Below are positions 16,731 to 25,344 of a DNA stretch of 64,000 nt, piece after piece (position 1 is the stretch's first letter; each line of letters opens with the position of its first letter). The translations under genes were made by a program, and so were the position numbers. Below the pieces are notes generated by a model that saw only the letters and a program-made list of their open reading frames with translations, was not told the DNA's origin and did no database searches. The stretch is from Erysipelotrichaceae bacterium (GTDB lineage Bacteria; Bacillota_I; Bacilli_A; Erysipelotrichales; Erysipelotrichaceae): positions 34,346-98,345 of the forward strand of contig JAFYHQ010000009.1 in NCBI GenBank assembly GCA_017539105.1, written 5' to 3'.

Positions 16731-17866
16731 CAGTTGTATTGATCGAAGTGATCCATCATCAGATAGTATGGTTTTGGATCATCGGGATCGTAATAGAATG
16801 TCACATCCGTTTTCTTGAAATCATAGAGCCATTGAGCCTGAGAGATCATGCCGCCATTGACTCTTTTTTCATAATCGACCGGTTCATTCATGCCCGTGTA
16901 GTTTTCAGGAATCACAGGAGTTTCGGAAACGATCTCACCCTTCAGCATCGACTTCATCCAGTCTACGATGATCGGCTGTTTCAGGAATACGGTCGGATAG
17001 GACCATGGCGAATTACGAAAATTGATTTCGCCGAAGTATAGCGTATCATCCTGATCGATCAGGAATTCGACTTCGAAGATGCCTTCGAATCCGATTTCTG
17101 CAAAGACTTCCGACAGTTTCCGGTTGATCTCTTCTTTGTCTGCGTTGTGTACCGTGAAATACGGGCTGTAGTAGCCTTTGATCAGGTAGTTGTAGGTCAT
17201 GGCAACGCCATAGTATGCCTTCCTGCCATGATCGATCACATAACCTTCCATGGCATATTCGTTTTTCTTGTCGATGTATTTCTGCAGGATAACTTCCGGA
17301 GTCTTGATGGAAGCGTAGGCTTTTTTCAGTTCCTCTTCGTTTTCGCAGATGAAGACATCGGATTTCCATCCGCCGATGACCGGAGAAATGGACTTGGTGA
17401 TGACGGGATAGACAAGATCTTCCGGAATCGTGCCATTTGGCACACGTTTCGTTTCAAGGACATTCAAGCCATGCTTACGGGCGATTTCCAGGATCCTTGA
17501 CTTATCCATGTATTCGATGATCCCATCCATTTTTCCTGCGTTGAAAACGATGAAATGATTCTTGAGCTCTTCATAGTGGCGATCCAGATAGGCGATCGTC
17601 TTGTCGTCGCCGGTCAGCACGAAAGGTTTCGGTTCTTCGTTGCCATATTCTTTCAGAAGGAACTCATAAGCTTCCTCGACGCTTTCTACGTAGTGGCATA
17701 CGGAAACATAACGGCTGGAAGAAGCGATCTTGCCTTTGCCTTTGATGGCGATATAGATCGGATCGATCCCATTCTTTCCTAAACCGCGGATCATGCTGAG
17801 AGGATTATAGTGTTCGATGGAAACGAGAATGACCAGATGTCCATCGAGGCGATTGTTTGCATTCAT
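16730..17866 (-). CDS. ATP-grasp ligase
   Basis: 378 residues. The C-terminal two thirds show an ATP-grasp fold of carbamoyl-phosphate synthase type: VITKSISPVIGGWKSD, ILQKYID, then FEVEFLID and the metal-binding EINFRNS. The N-terminal part is a Rossmann-like pre-ATP-grasp domain. Such enzymes join a carboxylate to an amine or other nucleophile through an acyl phosphate. It is the last gene of the minus operon after a PIG-L deacetylase, so I infer that it acylates an amine exposed by that enzyme. AAGGAG precedes the ATG. Substrates unknown. Confidence 0.8.
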   Translation of the reverse strand: MNANNRLDGHLVILVSIEHYNPLSMIRGLGKNGIDPIYIAIKGKGKIASSSRYVSVCHYVESVEEAYEFLLKEYGNEEPKPFVLTGDDKTIAYLDRHYEELKNHFIVFNAGKMDGIIEYMDKSRILEIARKHGLNVLETKRVPNGTIPEDLVYPVITKSISPVIGGWKSDVFICENEEELKKAYASIKTPEVILQKYIDKKNEYAMEGYVIDHGRKAYYGVAMTYNYLIKGYYSPYFTVHNADKEEINRKLSEVFAEIGFEGIFEVEFLIDQDDTLYFGEINFRNSPWSYPTVFLKQPIIVDWMKSMLKGEIVSETPVIPENYTGMNEPVDYEKRVNGGMISQAQWLYDFKKTDVTFYYDPDDPKPYYLMMDHFDQYN

Positions 17867-17875
17867 GCGGACTCC

Positions 17876-18538
17876 TTACAGGCTGAAATTCTTGTCGAAA
17901 GTAGATTCGATACGCAGTACCTCGAAGGCTTCGGCATACTTCTTGCCGATCTCATAGCCTCTGAAACCGCAACGCGCATGCACGCCGTCGATCCAGTCTT
18001 CGCCGCCGAATTTGTGGTATTCCGACTTGTGTTCACGCAAAGATGCGATCTTCTGCTCGATGGTTGAACTGATGTCGACATAGAGCTGCGGCTTGAAGGC
18101 CACATAGGATCTCCCCGATGGAGAGATCGGTTCATAGAAGAAGATCGTATTCCTTCTGCGGGCCGCGGAAATCGTGGCATTGCTGACGCCGGCGTGTGCT
18201 TGATGGGTATCGAACGGATGATGGGTGAAGATGATATCGGGATCATAGTCGCTGATGCAGACATCGATCGCATTGACCACGTCGGAGGTCCAAGGGATAT
18301 CTTTGGTCGGGAAGTCGAGGATCTCGATGTCGGTGATGCCAAGGGTATTCAAGGCTTTCGTGCCTTCTTCGACCGCAAGCTCATCGGATCGCTGCACCTT
18401 TCCTTCTTTGTTCGTATAACCGGATTTGCTCATGATAAGCACTTTGACGTCATGGCCATTCTCTACCGCCTTGCACAGCGTTCCGCCGCAGGCGATTTCG
18501 ATGTCATCCAGATGTGCTCCGATTGCCAGTATTTTCAT
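17876..18538 (-). CDS. PIG-L family N-deacetylase
   Basis: 220 residues. AHLDDIEIACGG near the N-terminus is the AHPDDE zinc motif, and THHPFDTHQAH near residue 110 supplies the other zinc His residues. PIG-L enzymes remove N-acetyl groups from GlcNAc-type sugars (bacillithiol BshB, mycothiol MshB, GPI PIG-L). It sits 9 bases from the ATP-grasp gene and 12 from the glycosyltransferase gene, with AAGGAGA before its ATG. Order of transcription (glycosyltransferase, deacetylase, ligase) follows a plausible reaction order. Confidence 0.88.
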   Translation of the reverse strand: MKILAIGAHLDDIEIACGGTLCKAVENGHDVKVLIMSKSGYTNKEGKVQRSDELAVEEGTKALNTLGITDIEILDFPTKDIPWTSDVVNAIDVCISDYDPDIIFTHHPFDTHQAHAGVSNATISAARRRNTIFFYEPISPSGRSYVAFKPQLYVDISSTIEQKIASLREHKSEYHKFGGEDWIDGVHARCGFRGYEIGKKYAEAFEVLRIESTFDKNFSL

Positions 18539-18550
18539 AATAATCTCCTT

Positions 18551-19759
18551 CTATTCGGTTTCGAGTACCTCTTTGTACAGATCGATATACTCCTGATATT
18601 TATCATACATGTTGAAGTGATGCGCGCGCTTCAGGCACGATTCTTTCGTGTATGGTTTTGTTTCGCAGATCCTGTAGATCTCTTTCTCGAGCGCGTCGAT
18701 GTCTCCCATCGGGACTGCCGAACCGCAGGTCTCGTCGATGACTTCCGCACAGCCTCCGGTATCATAAGTCAGCAGCGGGATTCCGCAGGCGATCGCTTCC
18801 ATGTTGACGGTCGGGAAGTTGTCATCCGTCGTCGGATTCACGAAGACATCGGCTGCCGAATAGATCTCGGCGAGTTCTTTCTGGTTCTGGGTGCGATGGA
18901 TGGAAATGATGTTGTCAGGCAGCAGCTTATCCGTTTCTTCGTTCGTGCCAACCATGACGATACGGTAATCATCCGGAAGACGTTTGGCCAGTTCCAGAAA
19001 AACATAGAGGCCTTTGCAGGTATCCCACCAGTAGGCAACGCCAAGGACGATGTGTTTGCCCTGAAGCTGATGCTTCTCGATAAAATCGGAATCGGTCGGT
19101 TGAAAGATATCGAGATTGATGCCGTTGTTGATGACGCGAATCGGATGATGGTCTTTGAACAGAGAGATCCTTACCAGATCGGACAGCCACCTGGATGGCG
19201 TAACGATGGTCATCCTATCCAGGCTGTTGTAGATCTGTTTCCTTTCTTTCCAGATTCTGGCGCTTGGGTCGAACACAAGGGTCGGCGGGAAGAAGTCACG
19301 ATGCGGACAGCTGCCGCAGCCATCTCTCCATTTCTCGCAACGGAACTGCGCGCACCTTCCGGTAAATGCCCAGTTGTCATGCATGGTCCAGATGACCGGT
19401 ATTTCGTTTTTTCTCAGATAAGAAAAAAACATCCGGATATTGAGATAGTTCTCACATAAGGAATGGATATGGATCAGATCAGGCTTGAGCTTTTTCAGCT
19501 TACGGATAAAAAGCCAGGTATTAATCACGTTGAAACAGCCGTTCAATCCTGTCAGAAAGGCCAGACGTTCGGAAACGACCCGATCCAGCCAGGTTCCGAT
19601 GTAGATCTGGTCCTCGTATTTATACTTCAGACCGAAACGGGAACGGCGGCAGCAGGTGTAGACTTTCAGATCCTGTTTCCTGGCGGCAGCGGCGATATTC
19701 AATACCACGTTTCCGGTAGAAGCATAGTTGTTGCTGTTGACCTCAACCACGGTTTTCAT
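18551..19759 (-). CDS. Glycosyltransferase family 4 (minus-strand operon)
   Basis: 402 residues from the ATG at 19759, chosen because it lies exactly 7 bases after a TATAAT; the ATG one codon earlier (19762) is possible. N-terminal VNSNNYASTGNV, a cysteine-rich stretch (GRCAQFRCEKW, then CGSCPH near residue 150), VINNGINLDIF and the donor motif DNFPTVNMEAIACG mark a GT4 enzyme resembling colanic-acid type transferases. The four cysteines could hold a metal. It heads the operon with the PIG-L and ATP-grasp genes. Confidence 0.85.
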   Translation of the reverse strand: MKTVVEVNSNNYASTGNVVLNIAAAARKQDLKVYTCCRRSRFGLKYKYEDQIYIGTWLDRVVSERLAFLTGLNGCFNVINTWLFIRKLKKLKPDLIHIHSLCENYLNIRMFFSYLRKNEIPVIWTMHDNWAFTGRCAQFRCEKWRDGCGSCPHRDFFPPTLVFDPSARIWKERKQIYNSLDRMTIVTPSRWLSDLVRISLFKDHHPIRVINNGINLDIFQPTDSDFIEKHQLQGKHIVLGVAYWWDTCKGLYVFLELAKRLPDDYRIVMVGTNEETDKLLPDNIISIHRTQNQKELAEIYSAADVFVNPTTDDNFPTVNMEAIACGIPLLTYDTGGCAEVIDETCGSAVPMGDIDALEKEIYRICETKPYTKESCLKRAHHFNMYDKYQEYIDLYKEVLETE

Positions 19760-19766
19760 CATTGTT

Positions 19767-19795
19767 ATTATACATCATGTTATAATCTGTGTAAT
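19767..19795 (-). promoter_or_regulatory. Minus-strand leaderless promoter
   Basis: Read on the minus strand: ATTACA (19795-19790), 17-base spacer, TATAAT (19772-19767), then 7 bases to the ATG at 19759. Its -35 overlaps the start codon of the divergent acyltransferase gene. Confidence 0.65.
19778..19786 (+). promoter_or_regulatory. Extended -10 promoter of the acyltransferase gene (leaderless)
   Basis: TGTTATAAT: TG at 19778-19779, one base, perfect TATAAT at 19781-19786. Seven bases then ATG 19794. There is no good -35, as is usual for extended -10 promoters. The -10 boxes of the two divergent promoters are 8 bases apart. Confidence 0.65.
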
Positions 19796-20861
19796 GAAAC
19801 GCTATTCCCCTGAACAGGACAGGAAGAAACGGATCGAATGGGTCGATATCGCCAAGTTTATCGGCATCTTTTTTGTGATGCTGAGTCATTTCGAGTCTTG
19901 TCCGTCATTTCTGAGGGAATTTTTTACGCCATTCTATCTGGCCATTTTCTTTTTCTGTTCCGGTTTCACTTACCGTCATAAAGAAGGCTTCTTTGATTTC
20001 TTCAAAAAGAAAGTCCGGCAGCTGGTCCTGCCATGGTTCATTTACAGCAATCTGAATATCATCCTGTCGAATATCCTTTCTTTCAAGGAACATGCCAGTG
20101 ATTTCAAGACGGAACTGTTCAGGAATCTGTTGCAGATAAGATACTATGACGAGCGTCTGTGGTTCATTCCTGCGCTGTTCTCGGCTTATCTGGTATTCTA
20201 TTTCGTGATCCGTTGGTATGAGAAGAAACAGGAGAAAGGGCAGCTTCTGCTGCTGTGTGCGGTGCTGGCTTTCTTGAGAAAGATCTACAAGCAGTTCATG
20301 GACCCGGAACTGCTGCCTTGGAAATTGATCAATCTGCCTTGGCATATCGACTACATCCCGACCGCCATGCTGTTTATGGTGCTGGGTTATCTGTTCAGAG
20401 ATACAGAAACATCTTTTGATGAGAAACTGGATTGGAAGAAGAAACTGCTGATCGTAGCGGCTTATCTCTTCCTTGTCTACTATCCTTATGTCACAGGCGT
20501 TTCCTTTGCCTGGTTCCTTGATTTTTTCTATGATCATATCTGTCATATCCTGGGAATCATTCTTGTTGTCATGGCCGCAAAGAAGACCCCTGCAAACAGA
20601 CTCCTGCTTTATATCGGAAGCAATACCCTGATTTATTTCTGTCTGCACAATAAAGCGATCACCGCCCTGGAAGCATGCTTCAGGCATTTTGTGTCCGGAC
20701 CGTATCAAAGCCTTGCCGCAAACCCTTTGCTGTCAGCGCTCTTCTGTTTCGCGATGACGGCTGTCGTAGCACTGATTCTGCTGATTCCGACGATGTTTAT
20801 CAACCGATATCTGCCATGGACGGTCGGAAGAACAGCGAGCCGGAAAGATCCCGGACAATAA
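19794..20861 (+). CDS. Acyltransferase family 3 (OafA/WecH-like membrane O-acetyltransferase)
   Basis: 355 residues from ATG 19794; upstream frame extension to 19728 would cross the divergent promoter and is rejected. About ten membrane segments. RIEWVDIAKFIGIFFVMLSH at residues 13-32 contains the conserved AT3 start and the His of the family. AT3 proteins acetylate sugars at the membrane using acetyl-CoA. It opens the bacillosamine region after a divergent promoter. Target sugar unknown. Confidence 0.8.
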   Translation: MKRYSPEQDRKKRIEWVDIAKFIGIFFVMLSHFESCPSFLREFFTPFYLAIFFFCSGFTYRHKEGFFDFFKKKVRQLVLPWFIYSNLNIILSNILSFKEHASDFKTELFRNLLQIRYYDERLWFIPALFSAYLVFYFVIRWYEKKQEKGQLLLLCAVLAFLRKIYKQFMDPELLPWKLINLPWHIDYIPTAMLFMVLGYLFRDTETSFDEKLDWKKKLLIVAAYLFLVYYPYVTGVSFAWFLDFFYDHICHILGIILVVMAAKKTPANRLLLYIGSNTLIYFCLHNKAITALEACFRHFVSGPYQSLAANPLLSALFCFAMTAVVALILLIPTMFINRYLPWTVGRTASRKDPGQ

Positions 20862-20879
20862 ACACAAAAAACGACTGCT

Positions 20880-20908
20880 TTGTTATAAAAAGTAATATGT
20901 TGTAAAAT
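20880..20908 (+). promoter_or_regulatory. Leaderless promoter of the dehydratase gene
   Basis: TTGTTA (20880-20885), 17-base spacer, TAAAAT (20903-20908), 6 bases, ATG 20915. No usable ribosome site lies between. Confidence 0.6.
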
Positions 20909-20914
20909 AAAGGC

Positions 20915-22855
20915 ATGAGCAAAACTCGTGCTTTTTATATTGAACATTGGAAGGTCATTGCGCTCTTTCTGATCATATATGATTTCGTAACGATCTGTTT
21001 TTCTTATTTCTTCGGATTATGGCTGCGTTTCGATTTCCGCTATCTGTCGATTCCGCAGGCTTATCTTCTTGTTTACTACAAATTCATCATTCCGTTTGCG
21101 ATCCTGAGCATCGTGATCTACTGGTTCATGAAACTCTATCGCAGCATCTGGCGTTTTGCGAGCTACAATGAACTGATCAATATCGCGATCGCGACATTTA
21201 CATGCGGCATTCTGAATTTCGTTCTGACCCGTCTGTTCGGGGCAAGAATGCCAGGTTCCTATCATGTGATCGGTTTCCTCCTGCAAGCGATGTTTGCGGC
21301 AGTCATCCGTTTTTCGTATCGTTTCGTGATCCTGCTGAAACGTCAGCAAAGAAATAACAAGAACAATACCAATGTCATGCTGATCGGAGCGGGCGATGCG
21401 GGCCTGACGATCCTGCGCGACATCAACAAGAATATGGATTCGACGGCGAAAGTCGTCTGCATCATCGATGACAATACCAACAAGTTCGGCCGTTACATCG
21501 ATGGCGTGCCGGTTGTCGGCGGCAGAGACGATATCCTGAAGAATGTCGAGAAATACAATATCAGCAAGATCTATTATGCGATCCCATCCAGCACGAATGC
21601 GCAGAAAAGGGATATCCTGAATATCTGCCGGGAAACGGGCTGCGAGATCAAGGTACTGCCTGGCATTCAGCAGATCGTCAATGGCGATGTTTCTGTCAGC
21701 ATGATGAAGAGCGTCGCGATCGAAGACCTGTTGGGAAGAGATGTGGTCAATGTCAATAACGAGGAGATCGCGGATTTTGTCAGGGATAAGGTCGTCATGG
21801 TCACAGGCGGAGGCGGTTCCATCGGTTCGGAACTCTGCCGTCAGATCAGCAAGCATCATCCGAAGCAGCTGATCATTTTCGAGATCTACGAGAACAACGC
21901 CTATGACATTCAGCAGGAACTCAAGCGCGATCATCCGGAACTGGATCTGGTCGTGCTGATCGGTTCCGTGAGAGACTCCAAGCGGATCGACCAGGTATTC
22001 GACCGTTACCGTCCGCAGATCGTCTATCATGCGGCAGCCCATAAACATGTTCCGCTGATGGAAGCTTCGCCTTGCGAAGCCATCAAAAACAATACGATCG
22101 GCACTTTCAAGACGGCGTATGCCGCTACCAAATATGGTACGGAACGTTTCGTTCTGATTTCTACGGATAAGGCTGTCAATCCTACCAATATCATGGGTGC
22201 CTCCAAGCGCATGTGCGAAATGGTCATTCAGACGTTCGCGAAACTGATCCAAAACAAGGAAACGGAAAAACTGGCGGTCGTCGAAGACTGTTTCTCGGAA
22301 GTGAGTGCCGATCATCTGGAAAGCCGGACGGAATTTGTCGCGGTACGTTTCGGGAATGTTCTGGGTTCCAACGGTTCCGTCATTCCTCTGTTCAAGAAAC
22401 AGATCGAAGCAGGCGGTCCTGTCACGGTCACTCATCCGGACATCATCCGTTACTTCATGACCATTCCGGAAGCGGTATCGCTGGTCCTGCAGGCGGGGGT
22501 CTATGCCAAGGGCGGAGAGATTTTCATCCTGGATATGGGCGAGCCGGTCAAGATCGATACTTTGGCCCGCAACCTGATCAAACTCTCGGGATTCAAACCG
22601 GATGAGGATATCAAGATCGTTTATACCGGACTCAGACCCGGGGAAAAACTGTATGAAGAAAAACTGATGGATGCCGAAGGAAACAAGAAGACGGAGAATG
22701 ATCTGATCTATATCGGAGAGCCGTTGGATATCGATGAGGACAGATTCCTGAAACAGCTGAAAGAACTCTATGAAGCATCCTATGACAATGATGAAGAACG
22801 ACTGCTGAAACTATCGGCAGAAACCGTCCCGACATATACAAGAAACGAGGAATAG
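20915..22855 (+). CDS. pglF: Membrane UDP-GlcNAc 4,6-dehydratase (PglF/CapD/WbpM-like)
   Basis: 646 residues. Four N-terminal membrane helices, then a first Rossmann domain (IGAGDAG near residue 150) and a second, catalytic one (VTGGGGSIGSEL near residue 296; STDKAVNPTNIMGASKRM near 415). This is the full-length PglF type. It makes UDP-2-acetamido-4-keto-2,4,6-trideoxyglucose. An aminotransferase, a PglC-like transferase and a PglD-like acetyltransferase follow, which argues for UDP-diNAc-bacillosamine. It has its own leaderless promoter. Confidence 0.9.
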   Translation: MSKTRAFYIEHWKVIALFLIIYDFVTICFSYFFGLWLRFDFRYLSIPQAYLLVYYKFIIPFAILSIVIYWFMKLYRSIWRFASYNELINIAIATFTCGILNFVLTRLFGARMPGSYHVIGFLLQAMFAAVIRFSYRFVILLKRQQRNNKNNTNVMLIGAGDAGLTILRDINKNMDSTAKVVCIIDDNTNKFGRYIDGVPVVGGRDDILKNVEKYNISKIYYAIPSSTNAQKRDILNICRETGCEIKVLPGIQQIVNGDVSVSMMKSVAIEDLLGRDVVNVNNEEIADFVRDKVVMVTGGGGSIGSELCRQISKHHPKQLIIFEIYENNAYDIQQELKRDHPELDLVVLIGSVRDSKRIDQVFDRYRPQIVYHAAAHKHVPLMEASPCEAIKNNTIGTFKTAYAATKYGTERFVLISTDKAVNPTNIMGASKRMCEMVIQTFAKLIQNKETEKLAVVEDCFSEVSADHLESRTEFVAVRFGNVLGSNGSVIPLFKKQIEAGGPVTVTHPDIIRYFMTIPEAVSLVLQAGVYAKGGEIFILDMGEPVKIDTLARNLIKLSGFKPDEDIKIVYTGLRPGEKLYEEKLMDAEGNKKTENDLIYIGEPLDIDEDRFLKQLKELYEASYDNDEERLLKLSAETVPTYTRNEE

Positions 22856-22857
22856 AT

Positions 22858-24141
22858 ATGGAAAGAAAACCATTAGAGAAAAGAGTGTTTCTGGCGACTC
22901 CTACGATGCATGGCGAGGAACAGAAGTATATCAATGAAGCTTTTGATACCAACTGGGTCACGACCGTAGGCAAGAATATCGATGAAGTTGAGAAAGAAAT
23001 GGCCGAATATCTCGGCGTAAAATATGCCGTAGCCTTGAGCTCGGGGACCGGCGCGCTGCATCTGGCGACTAAGCTGGCGGGAGAGAAACTCTATGGTCAG
23101 GCGAAGCCGAATGAAGGCGTCCTGTCAGGGAAGAAAGTCTTTGCGACGGATATGACGTTCGATGCTTCGATCAATCCGATCGCTTATGAGGATGGGGAAG
23201 CGATCTTTATCGACAGCGAATATGATACCTGGAATACCGATCCTCAAGCGTTAAAGAAAGCGATCGAGATGTATCCGGAAGTGAAACTCTATGTGATGGT
23301 TCATCTCTATGGAACACCGGGTAAGGCAGAAGAAATAAAGAAACTTTGCGATGAACACGGGATCATCATCATCGAGGATGCCTGTGAATCGTTAGGGGCA
23401 AGATATAAGCTGAATGGGGAATGGGTCGAGACAGGCACTTTGGGTTCCTACAACTGTATCTCGTTCAATGGAAACAAGATCATTACGGGATCCAGCGGAG
23501 GCATGTTTCTGACAGACAGTAAAGATGATGCCGACAAGGTCCGCAAATGGAGCACCCAGTCCAGGGAAGCGGCCCCATGGTACCAGCATGAAGAGGTCGG
23601 CTACAACTACCGCATGTCCAATATCATTGCGGGCATTGTGAGAGGCCAGTTCCCTTATCTGAAGGAACATATCGCTTTGAAGAGAGCGATCTATGAACGA
23701 TACAAGGAAGGTCTCAAAGATCTTCCGGTCAGGATGAATCCGTATGATGCGGAAAAGAGCGAGCCGAACTTCTGGCTGAGCTGTCTGATCATCGACGAAG
23801 ACGCCATGTGTGAACAGGTACGTGACGACCAGAAAGCGCTGTATGTCCATGAGAAGGGCAAGTCCTGTCCGACGGAGATCCTGGAGACGCTGGCTTCCTG
23901 CAACATCGAGGGCCGTCCGATCTGGAAACCGATGCATCTGCAGCCGATCTATCGGAACAATGCCTTCGTGACTGTCAACGGCAACGGACGCGGCCAAAGC
24001 AATGCCTACATCGATAAGGGCAAGAAACTGGACGTAGGACTGGATATCTTCTCCAGAGGCTTGTGCCTTCCTTCCGATATCAAGATGACTGCCGAAGAGC
24101 AGCAGATCGTCATCGACGTCATCAAGAGCTGTTTTGAGTAA
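22858..24141 (+). CDS. pglE: DegT/DnrJ/EryC1 sugar aminotransferase (PglE-like)
   Basis: 427 residues. SSGTGALHLATKLAG near residue 60 binds PLP phosphate, EDACESLGARY is the next conserved block, and the Schiff-base Lys lies in SFNGNKIITGSSGG near residue 206. It is slightly longer than typical PglE because of an insertion in the region after residue 260. It would transfer an amino group to the 4-keto sugar made by the dehydratase just upstream (2-base gap). Confidence 0.88.
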   Translation: MERKPLEKRVFLATPTMHGEEQKYINEAFDTNWVTTVGKNIDEVEKEMAEYLGVKYAVALSSGTGALHLATKLAGEKLYGQAKPNEGVLSGKKVFATDMTFDASINPIAYEDGEAIFIDSEYDTWNTDPQALKKAIEMYPEVKLYVMVHLYGTPGKAEEIKKLCDEHGIIIIEDACESLGARYKLNGEWVETGTLGSYNCISFNGNKIITGSSGGMFLTDSKDDADKVRKWSTQSREAAPWYQHEEVGYNYRMSNIIAGIVRGQFPYLKEHIALKRAIYERYKEGLKDLPVRMNPYDAEKSEPNFWLSCLIIDEDAMCEQVRDDQKALYVHEKGKSCPTEILETLASCNIEGRPIWKPMHLQPIYRNNAFVTVNGNGRGQSNAYIDKGKKLDVGLDIFSRGLCLPSDIKMTAEEQQIVIDVIKSCFE

Positions 24142-24747
24142 ATGTATAAGAACTGTCTGAAAAGAGTATTTGATTTCCTGTTATCGCTGATCGCGCTGAT
24201 CCTTTTATCACCGCTTTTTCTGGTACTCATCGTATTGGGAAGGATCAAGATGAAAGGGAATCCCTTCTTTACCCAGGAGAGACCCGGCAAGGATGGCAAG
24301 ATCTTCAGGCTCATCAAATTCCGCAGCATGACCGAGGAAAAAGATGAGAACGGAAACTATCTTCCGGATGAGATACGCCTGAATAGATATGGCAAGAAAC
24401 TCAGAAGCAGTTCCTTGGATGAACTTCCGGAACTGCTCAATATCCTGAAGGGAGATATGGCCATCGTAGGGCCAAGACCCCTGCTGGTACAGTATCTGCC
24501 TTTGTATAACGAGGAACAGAGACACCGTCACGATGTGCGTCCGGGACTGACCGGTCTGGCGCAGGTCAATGGCAGGAATCTTCTGTCTTGGGATGATAAA
24601 TTCAAGTATGATCTCATGTACGTGAATAATATCACTTTGCTGGGAGATCTCGGGATCATCTTAAAGACGGTGAAGAATGTCCTGAAACATGAAGGGATCA
24701 ATGCGGAAGGTTCATCGACGGCGGATCTTTTTACGGGGAATAACTGA
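24142..24747 (+). CDS. pglC: Initiating phosphoglycosyl transferase (PglC-like)
   Basis: 201 residues, the minimal monotopic size. One N-terminal re-entrant hydrophobic segment after KRVFDF, the FRLIKFRSMT block, the catalytic Asp-Glu in SSLDELPELLNI, and VGPRPLL. It would attach phospho-bacillosamine to undecaprenyl phosphate, starting a chain at the inner membrane face. It follows the aminotransferase stop with no gap. A second, larger initiating transferase is at 55705, so the island can start two chains. Confidence 0.9.
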   Translation: MYKNCLKRVFDFLLSLIALILLSPLFLVLIVLGRIKMKGNPFFTQERPGKDGKIFRLIKFRSMTEEKDENGNYLPDEIRLNRYGKKLRSSSLDELPELLNILKGDMAIVGPRPLLVQYLPLYNEEQRHRHDVRPGLTGLAQVNGRNLLSWDDKFKYDLMYVNNITLLGDLGIILKTVKNVLKHEGINAEGSSTADLFTGNN

Positions 24748-24750
24748 TTT

Positions 24751-25344
24751 ATGAATAAGAAACTGGTCATTTATGGCGCTAGCGGTCACGGGAAGGTGGC
24801 AGCGGATATCGCCAGACTTAACGGCTATGAAGAGATCATCTTCTATGATGATGATTTAGGCAAGTCCGTTCTCGGTCCGTATCAGGTCATTCATGATTTC
24901 AAGGGATATGAGGATTATGATCTTTTTATCGCGATCGGAGACAACGCGACCAGGGAAAAGATCTCGTTAAGAATGAAAAAAGAGATCATCACGCTGGTCC
25001 ATCCGGCCGCGGTCATCGCCGAAGATGTGACGATTGGCAAGGGTGTCGTGGTCATGGCAAAAGCCGTCGTCAATTCCGGAACCGTACTGAGAGACGGGGT
25101 CATCGTGAATACCTGCGCTTCGATCGATCACGACAATCGGATCAATGAATATGTCCATATTTCGGTCAATGCCCATACGGCAGGAACCGTAACGATCGGA
25201 AAACGCACGTTCATCGGAATGAGCGTTTCCATCATAAACAATATTACGATCTGCGAGGATGCCCTGATTGGTGCAGGCGCACTGGTCGTCGATGATATCA
25301 GGGAGGCGGGTACCTATATCGGTATTCCGGCAAAGAAGAAATGA
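24751..25344 (+). CDS. pglD: Sugar O/N-acetyltransferase (PglD/NeuD family)
   Basis: 197 residues. N-terminal Rossmann-like domain (VIYGASGHGKVAADIA) and a C-terminal left-handed beta helix of hexapeptide repeats; SIDHDNRI contains the catalytic His of PglD. It would acetylate the 4-amino group to give UDP-diNAc-bacillosamine. Its presence next to PglF, E and C homologues is the best evidence for bacillosamine. It overlaps the next glycosyltransferase by 4 bases. Confidence 0.88.
   Translation: MNKKLVIYGASGHGKVAADIARLNGYEEIIFYDDDLGKSVLGPYQVIHDFKGYEDYDLFIAIGDNATREKISLRMKKEIITLVHPAAVIAEDVTIGKGVVVMAKAVVNSGTVLRDGVIVNTCASIDHDNRINEYVHISVNAHTAGTVTIGKRTFIGMSVSIINNITICEDALIGAGALVVDDIREAGTYIGIPAKKK

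Noticed and set aside
19728..19793. N-terminal extension of the acyltransferase to 19728
   Set aside because: It would cross the divergent promoters and the start of the minus-strand gene; the AT3 domain begins soon after ATG 19794.
21017..22435. A 472-codon open frame antisense to the 4,6-dehydratase gene
   Set aside because: The + strand protein is a clear PglF/CapD enzyme. The antisense frame has no recognisable domain and its composition (His, Arg, Asp, Ile rich) is what this codon use gives on the opposite strand.
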